A DNA stretch of 64,000 nucleotides from Selaginella moellendorffii (Eukaryota > Streptophyta > Lycopodiopsida > Selaginellales > Selaginellaceae). The notes beneath the pieces were generated by a model. That model was not told the DNA's origin. It saw only the letters and a list, made by a program, of their open reading frames with translations, and made no database searches. Position 1 is the stretch's first letter; every line of letters begins with the position of its first letter. The DNA lies in assembly GCF_000143415.4 (NCBI RefSeq), contig NW_003314271.1, positions 909,591 to 973,590 of the forward strand, read 5' to 3'. A program made the position numbers and the translations under genes. This document shows positions 57,398-64,000 of the stretch, piece after piece.

Positions 57398-58531
57398 TGT
57401 AACACACGTGGTTTTCACCCTTTATTTTATGGTGATTTACCATAGGATAACCACAAAGTGGAATCTAAACCCTCCATATGCCATATGCCATATATCACAT
57501 ATCCAATGGACAGCAAAGTGGAACTCGAGTTTTAAGGCCACTCATTGGGCCACTGAATGAAGATACGGAGCTAAACTCCCAAACTTGCAGCTGGGTCTAA
57601 GTCCAAGTTCCATACCATGTTAATTAGTAAATACCCATATCTTTATGTTAGACCACTGGTATATTGAAATAGTGTCAAACTTTATTTGGGTCCGTTTTGC
57701 ATGCTAGTCTTGGTATTAGAATGTTGAATGCTCTAAGACTGTTTCTACATCACTCCATACTCCTGTCTCTTCACTTTTTGGGCTGAATGTTCAAAAATCA
57801 CACCATACTCCAGTTCTTTCACTCATTAAGTTGGATGCAGAACAAAGATACGCATGCAAATAAGAGTTAAATTATGCCTTAAGTTAGTCGGCCATGCCTG
57901 ACTTACCCACTATCCCTACTATATATTTGGAAACTTTGATAGCCCCCCCTCCTTGAGGAACATATGCTTTGGGCTTTCAACTTTAACTACCCTTAGTACT
58001 AGGAGTTAGTCTCTAGAACTAACTTGAAACTTATTAAATATGGAATGTCTCTAGATTGTAAATATGAATACGAGACCAACACTATTGTGGTTAGAATAAT
58101 CTTTACATTCCGTAGATATGCCAAATAAGTAGATCTAGACACTTTCTATAAATAGCATTTGGAACCAAATGGTACTAACAGAAGGCATATGATAGTGAGG
58201 GTGTTTGGCAGACACGGTAAATTATCATTTGGCAAATATTGAGAGACTAAGAAAAATTTTACGAGGGTTCCCAACATTAGTAAGTGCAAGTCAATGAATG
58301 AGTTTCTCTAACCAAGTCAAGTATGTTTGACTAATAGCACTTAGGAATTCCATCCTGATGCTCATCTGGTCAAGTGCATACGTAAAGACTAGTTTCTTAA
58401 TTAGCTTAGGCGAAGACTGAAAAAAAAGGTTTAGCAATACTGCTTGCCGTCGTGGCAATAAAGAAAGAATATCCAAAAAAACTAGCCGATAGATAACTTT
58501 TAATACCTGAAGTCACTTTCGCGACAGTCCA
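57393..58531 (-). mobile_element. Solo LTR, family A, with target-site duplication GTCCA
   Basis: The LTR (57398-58526, 1129 bases, minus orientation) starts TGTCGCGAAAGTGACTTCAGG and ends GTTACA. It is flanked on both sides by GTCCA (57393-57397 and 58527-58531), the 5-base duplication expected for a Ty3/gypsy-type insertion. No internal region remains, so it arose by recombination between two LTRs. A block of about 250 bases (about 57590-57840) is inverted relative to the copies at 15.5-15.8 and 26.1 kb. Confidence 0.88.
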
Positions 58532-60018
58532 CATCATAACTTGGAAAATGAGAAAGTTTAGAAATTAGATAAAATATGAAATACCTACTCATCTTTTTAG
58601 GCTTACTTTGAATGCCCCTAATATCGATGCTAATAGGATCCATGGTGCATTCGAAGGAAAATGACTTGAAATAAACTTTTGCTACATACATCATAAGCTC
58701 ATACATCCAGTTGGGGTCGTTTAGTAAGATAAAAATGACATAGTTAACTTCGAGTAAAAATGTTTATAACAAGAAGAATATATCACACATGTGGTCGAGT
58801 GTGAGAAAGTTTCTAGTCCTTGACTTTCCTATCAATATTTGAAGACTATTTGGAAAGTTGAAGAGAATGAAATTTGCAAGGGCTTTTATATCTTTCAACA
58901 CTAATGGTCGAACTAGTGTTGTATTTCTATGTTCATGTCTTCTTTTGTGAAAGATGTCAGCAATTTACTATAGAAGCCAATGAAGACACCCATAATGCCT
59001 CGATGTGTTATTGGGAAAACAAGACAAACCTATAGAAGAGTCATATGAATAAAAAAGCTACCATCTTATGATTGTTTGGTAGTGAAATTAGAGCTTGATC
59101 TTGGTTATCAAATGGTGGAATATGAGTTTGATTCAGAGCTTCTTTATCCTCATCTCCATCATCACTACATCATCATTAAATTTGAACTTCTCATAAGGTC
59201 ACTCAACCCAATACTATTTAAACCCAAAGAAGTTTAACCCCCAAATAGCCTACCAATTGGAAAAAACAGTGCCCTTTATATTTGAACCTTTATAAATCAT
59301 TTCTCAAATTAGTTTACAATCTACCACATTTCCTTGCAAATTCACGCCCTCCTGAAAAGTTGAGAACCACAACTCTCCCTGAGAGCCCCATTTTTTGATA
59401 TTAAATATCCCAATACCCTACTCACAAATTGCGTGATATAGATAACCCTCTTTATCATGTTCTCAAATACTTTTGACAGTTTTTTCTCTCTGTTCATCAA
59501 GTAGATATTGAGGAATGCTAGAGTCTCTATTTGTTTTTTGTATGGAAATTAATTTTGGGATATTGTAAATCATATCATCTAGAGTTTTATTCACTACAAA
59601 AGTAATATGTGTAATTGAGAAAAATGAAGCATAAAAAATTTATATTTGTGAGTATAAAGTTTAGCTATACTCTCTAGCCACTCTTTCAACTTGTGATTGT
59701 CTGTAATGCATATTAGTTTCTTAACCTTTGAAGACTTTACATATTGATTTCTATACTTAATTTGTAAAAACTCAGCCAAGAGCTCTTCTTGACTCTTCTC
59801 CAGATACACAAGTTCATATACATCTTGCTTGACCTTTACTAAAGAATAGAAACTAGAAAAATAAAAATAAAGTGAAGGAAAGATATATCTTATAGCACAC
59901 CATAAGCATAAAATTGATTGGGTTGTTGAACCAGATCATACTATCATTTCAAGTCTATGAGTGCTGAACAAGTGTTGCAAGATCATCACAATAATATTGT
60001 CAGATATCATCCTCACTC
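58527..60018 (-). repeat. Unknown repeat, minus copy of an inverted pair
   Basis: Inverted partner of 48071-49592. The minus strand shows a 71-codon open stretch at 59594-59809 (YLEKSQEELLAEFLQIKY...) and another at 58500-58706 (MYELMMYVAKVYFKSFSFEC). The family is unknown. It is interrupted at 60018 by the LTR of the chromovirus to the right. Confidence 0.7.
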
Positions 60019-60379
60019 TGTCAAGACCCCCAACAAAATCAAGACTCGAAAATGCAGAAGACAAAGAGAAAAGCTAGTGAAAACGAAAAAAAAACCTTAA
60101 ACTGGCGTTGATTCAAATTGTGGAGAAATGGAACAAGGCTAACCTATATATACTATAGGTTGATGAAGTTCCACCACTCTTGGATCGGAGACGGCCTAAA
60201 TATAGCTAAGGTCGAGGAGGCACCACGTCATCATCAAGAATGTGGCTCGAGATTTAGGAATCGTACAGGAAATCAGAGAGTCAGGAATAGGGAAGTGTCT
60301 TGAAAGTCAAGAATATGGTCTGTAGGTCAGGAATCCAGTGAGAGTCAGGAATGTGGCAAGAATTGGGGGATTCCTGACA
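60019..60379 (-). repeat. 3' LTR of the right-hand chromovirus (361 bp)
   Basis: On the minus strand it runs from TGTCAGGAATCCCCC (60379) to GGTCTTGACA (60019), with perfect 5-base inverted ends TGTCA/TGACA. A purine-rich tract (GAGGAGGGGGTGC) directly precedes it. A TATATATAGG promoter motif lies near 60145. The next bases, GAGTG (60014-60018 on the minus strand), should be one copy of the target-site duplication. Confidence 0.85.
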
Positions 60380-63300
60380 GCACCCCCTCCTCAAGAACGA
60401 GTGGAACGAGGACATGAATGAGAACGAAGAGGAGGATGAGATGGGCGGCGAGGGATAGAAGATGGAGAAAAAGAATGAGGACTGGGATGAGAAAGATAGT
60501 GGTGGTGGAAGTCCTGAACAAGTCAGGAGAATGAATTAGGTTGTCCGCAGGTTCCCAAGTGCATTTCTCAAGTCCATAACCCTTCCAATCTACCAGATAG
60601 TAGAGGTTAGACCGTGAGATCTTGGAATCAAGGATGTCTTGAACCTCGTACTCACACCCATCCTCGAGCTGCACTGGTGGAGGCGGAGGAATGACCCAAT
60701 TTGGTATAGGACTGGGAATATAAAGCTCAAGGAGAGAGGAGTAAAAAACGGGGTGAATTTGATATGAGGAAGGAAGTGCAAGGCAATAAGTGATAGGATT
60801 AATGATGGCAGTGATAGGGAAAGGACCGAGGCATTTGAAATTAAGTTTGGGACATGGCCTAGTGGTGGACATATTTCACCTGAGGAGCCAGACTTTATCC
60901 TCGATATTGTAAGGGGGACAATCTTGACGATGGACATTGGCAAATGTTTTGTGAGATTCCTAAGCACGATGGAGGTGGAAGGAGATGGAGTTGTGGATTT
61001 CCTAGAGGTTGGAGATAAATGCCTCAGAGCGGGGATTTGAACGAGAGGATTCGGATGGAAAAGGAAGTGAGAGATTGAATTGGGGATTTCGGCTAGAGTT
61101 CGCAAAGAAGGGGGAAACTTGAAGGGAGGAGTGAACAGAATTGTTATAGGAGAACTCAGCAAGGGGAAGGATATCGAATCAGTCATCCTGATGATAGTTG
61201 ATAAAGCCCCTCAAGAATTGTTTCAATGTCTGAATTGTTCACTCAGACTGTCCATCACTTTGAGGATGATACGCCGAAGAGAGGTTGGCCTTCACTCCAA
61301 GAAACTGCAAGAACCATTGCCAGAAATGAGAGACAAACTGATGTCCCCGATCCGAAACCACATCTACAGGAATCCCATGAAGTTGGAAAATTTCCCTGAA
61401 TACCAGTTTTGCCATGTCCTTGCCCGAAAACTCCTTGGTACACGGCAGGAAGTGTGCCATCTTTGTGAAGCGATTCACCACGACTAAAATGCTGTTGAAG
61501 CCTCCATAACTCGGAAGATCACTCAAGAAATCCATGGAGATGGATTCTCAAGGACCTAAAGGGACCGGGAGGGAACGAAGCAAACCTGAAGGAAGGTGGC
61601 AAGGTACCTTATTCCGGGTGCAAGTGTCACAGGAGGTAACAAAAGCTTTGATGTAGTCATCCATGTGAGGCCACCAAAAGTCCTGTGCAACCAGCTCATA
61701 GGTTTTCACAATGCCGAAGTGACCAGTAATCGGGCTATTTTGGCACGCCATCAGGACCAACCTTCGAGCATCACCTTCAGGAACGTAAAGCTGCTCCCCA
61801 CGGTACAACAAGCCATCTAAGAACTTGAACTCGTCAAATCGCTGGTAGTTGGGAGTCACTGGGTATCCAGCTTGAAGATGGGGGAAAATGTCGCTGGTGA
61901 GGTCGTTGGATTGAAGATTGTTTCTGATCGCATCCATCAAGGAGGAGTCCTGAGGGACCAGGGAAATTGCCATAACTTGAAGCCGATTAGGACTAAGGAT
62001 AACCTAATCCTGTTGATTGAAGGCAAGATTACAAGGCCTGAGACTGAGATAGGTGCGCCTTAAAAGAGCATCAGGAAGGCCTTGAAGCTTTCCAGGTCTG
62101 TATTTGATAATAAAGTCAAATTGACTTAGGAATTGTGCCCACCTTGCCTGACAACAGCTCAAAACTCGGGAAGTGGCAAAGTACTCGAGATTTTTATGAT
62201 CTGTCCAGGCCATTGTTTGATGGCTTGCCCCCTCCAAGAAACGACGCCACTCTCCAAAGGAATCCACGATGGCAAGGAGCTCCTTATTGTGGATTTCGTA
62301 ATTGATCTCCGCAAGCTAGAATTTCTGAGAATAAAAAGCGATCGGATGAAATTCCTGATCTGCTCTGAGTTGAGACAACACAGCACCGATGGCAAAATTG
62401 GAAGTGTCAGCCTCGATAAAGAAAGGTTGTGAGGGATCAGTGTGGATCAAGACGGGAGCAGAATTGAAGGCCACCTTGAGTGTGTCGAAGGTTTGCTAGG
62501 CAGCAGTAAACCAAGAGAAGGGAACATCCTTGTGAGTGAGATGCGTGAGAGGAAGGACAATGTCAGAGTAGTGATCAATGAATTTGCAGTAAAAGTTGGC
62601 AAAGCCAAGGAAAACCTGAACGTCCGACATTGATTGTGGAGGCTCCCATTCAAGAATAGTTTTGACTTTGGCAAGATCCATCATGATACCTTTAGAAGTG
62701 ACAATGTACCCAAGGAACTCCACAGACTCCTGATCGAAAGAACATTTCTCAAGCTTTGCATATAGGCCATGTTCCCACAGCTTCACCAGCACCTTGTGCA
62801 CATACTCGTCGTGCTCCTCTTGAGTTTTTGAGTAGATGAGGATGTCGTCGAGGTAGACAATCACCATCTGATCAAGAAACTCCCGAAAGACGTTGTTCAC
62901 CATGTGTTGGAAAACTGCTGGAGCATTTATCAAGCCAAATGGCATGACAGTGTACTCGAAGTGGCCATGGCGAGTTTGGAATGCAGTTTTCCATTCGTCG
63001 CTAGGCCGGATTTGGATTAGGTTGTATGCTCCACGGAGGTCGATCTTGGTGAAGAAGCGGGCACCACCGAGGTGTTCTAACAGGTCCGAGATCAAGGGCA
63101 ACAGATAACGGTTCCGAATAGTCAGCATGTTCAAACCTCAGTAGTCGATGACTAGCTACAAACTCCCATCCTTCTTCTTGACAAAGAAGACAAGCACTCC
63201 AGTCGGGGAGTACGAATGCTAAATGTACCCCGAGGCAAGATTCTCATCCACATACCCTTTGAGGGCCTTAAGCTCGGACGGAAATAACCCTTAGATAAGC

Positions 63301-63995
63301 CCCCACGGAGGTGATGCTCCTTCCTATAAATCAATGGGACAGTCATAAGGTTAACGAACAAGCAGTGCACTAGCTTTTTTCTTGTCAAACACATCCCCAA
63401 AATCATGATACTTCTCAGGAAGACTGACAAGAGAAACATGCAAAGCAAAAAGGAAAACAAGTTCTTCATGAAGGAGTTCTTTCATAGTGATTGTGGAGAT
63501 AGGAGGAGGCGTACGACTAAATGGAATGATGAGACGAGGATACTGTCTAGTGTAAGATGGAAGAGAGGGAAAAGAAGAGGGTGAAAACTTCATAGAGTCA
63601 GGAACAGAACCTCAATTTGAGTTGAGGGAACTTTTTTTGAGTTGGACTCGATGAACAGTAGGGGAAGCTGTGGGAGATGGTGACATGGGAGAGACGAGCT
63701 GTAATTCCTTCCAACATATCTGAGGTTGGTGTAGTTGGAACCAAGGAAGGCCAAGCACCATAGAGGAGGACTTGCTGTTGATGATGTTGAAGGTGATATC
63801 GGTGACGGTGGACCTGATGTGTACTCAAACGGGCAACGTTTCCCTAAGGCCAGAAGATGGAGACACAAAATGTCTGCCGATGCCTTCAACCCTCAGATCC
63901 TGTATGGTAGGAGAAAGAGGAACATGATGTCGGGCAGCAAAGTTTATGTCCATGAAGCAGGAAGTTGCAGCCGAGTCCAGTAGCACCAGAGCCTT
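60345..63995 (-). pseudogene. Chromovirus pol polyprotein with point stops
   Basis: Protease VLLDSAATSCFMD (about 63940-63980) is followed by RT from [20 protein letters not shown] through [14 protein letters not shown] to [13 protein letters not shown] (about 62840), RNase H (PFFIEADTSNFAIGAVLSQ, MAWTDHKNLEYF), integrase zinc finger (HFGIVKTYE...CDTCTRNK), integrase core (MDFLSDLPSYGGFNSILVV, VDVVSDRGHQFVSHFW, AYHPQSDGQSE), and a chromodomain (YEVQDILDSKI, YLVDWKGYGLEKCTWEPADN, about 60560-60680). It ends at 60345. Premature stops replace Arg or Trp codons, for example after DGQSE, before ESISMDF, and twice in the SxLVIDYxGLN region. This points to decay by cytosine-deamination-type transitions. 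The element is dead as read but comparatively young. Confidence 0.88.
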
Positions 63996-64000
63996 GAGTC

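Larger units (their letters stand above)
60019..64000 (-). mobile_element. Chromovirus (Ty3/gypsy), 3' part, continues past right edge
   Basis: Minus-strand Pol domains appear in standard order: protease, reverse transcriptase, RNase H, integrase, chromodomain, polypurine tract and LTR. The 5' LTR and Gag lie outside the window. The reading frame is largely continuous, broken by point stops rather than by large lesions. Confidence 0.9.

Noticed and set aside
1-64000. CRISPR arrays, bacterial operons, ribosome-binding sites or phage genes
   Set aside because: Looked for and not found. Introns and plant gene families show this is a eukaryotic nuclear sequence.

Overview
The window looks like nuclear DNA of a lycophyte, most plausibly Selaginella moellendorffii or a close relative. 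That is an inference from several things seen together: plant gene families (PPR, pectin methylesterase with pro-domain, plastid-targeted ASADH, APC7, a plastid LEA protein), very short GT-AG introns of about 45-90 bases in nearly every multi-exon gene, small intergenic spaces between genes, and large blocks of decayed LTR retrotransposons between gene islands. Nothing bacterial (operons, ribosome-binding sites, CRISPR) is present.

Layout. 1-4403 (-): a full-size ABCC (MRP-type) transporter cut by the left edge before its second nucleotide-binding domain. 5429-5894 (+): a small three-exon gene of unknown function. 6160-15963: a retrotransposon nest. An LTR element of about 7.2 kb (7019-14204, target-site duplication CAATT, LTRs of 1.6 kb carrying a minisatellite, no recognisable pol) sits inside the reverse transcriptase gene of an older minus-strand Ty3/gypsy element. 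16.9-19.1 kb: an unrecognised gene remnant and a decayed SKP2-like F-box gene. 19492-20960 (+): a kinase-like protein resembling Crinkler-associated kinases. 21-27.8 kb: AT-rich DNA with a decayed chromovirus and LTR fragments.

27.9-44.6 kb is the main gene island: a plastid LEA-like protein (-), an intronless PPR protein (+), a pectin methylesterase (+), a broken DEAD-box helicase (-), a frameshifted unknown protein (-), an initiator tRNA-Met (-), an NTF2-like protein (+), aspartate-semialdehyde dehydrogenase (-) head to head with APC7 (+), and a tandem thioredoxin-fold (GST-N/glutaredoxin-like) plastid protein (+).

44.6-64.0 kb: about 3 kb holding most of the thioredoxin-fold gene and its downstream DNA is repeated at 52.6-55.5 kb as a pseudogene. 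A truncated LINE abuts the left breakpoint. Around it lies an inverted pair of unknown repeats (48.07-49.6 kb and 58.5-60.0 kb) that share an LTR inserted at the same site; the right-hand copy is a complete solo LTR with a 5-base duplication GTCCA. A minus-strand chromovirus with a 361-base LTR, decayed mostly by C-to-T type changes, fills 60.0 kb to the right edge.

The intact genes are ordinary housekeeping or cell-wall/stress genes without an evident shared pathway. The points of interest are the nested elements, the kinase-like gene, the duplication history and several precisely placed gene lesions. All splice sites and reading frames were read by eye.
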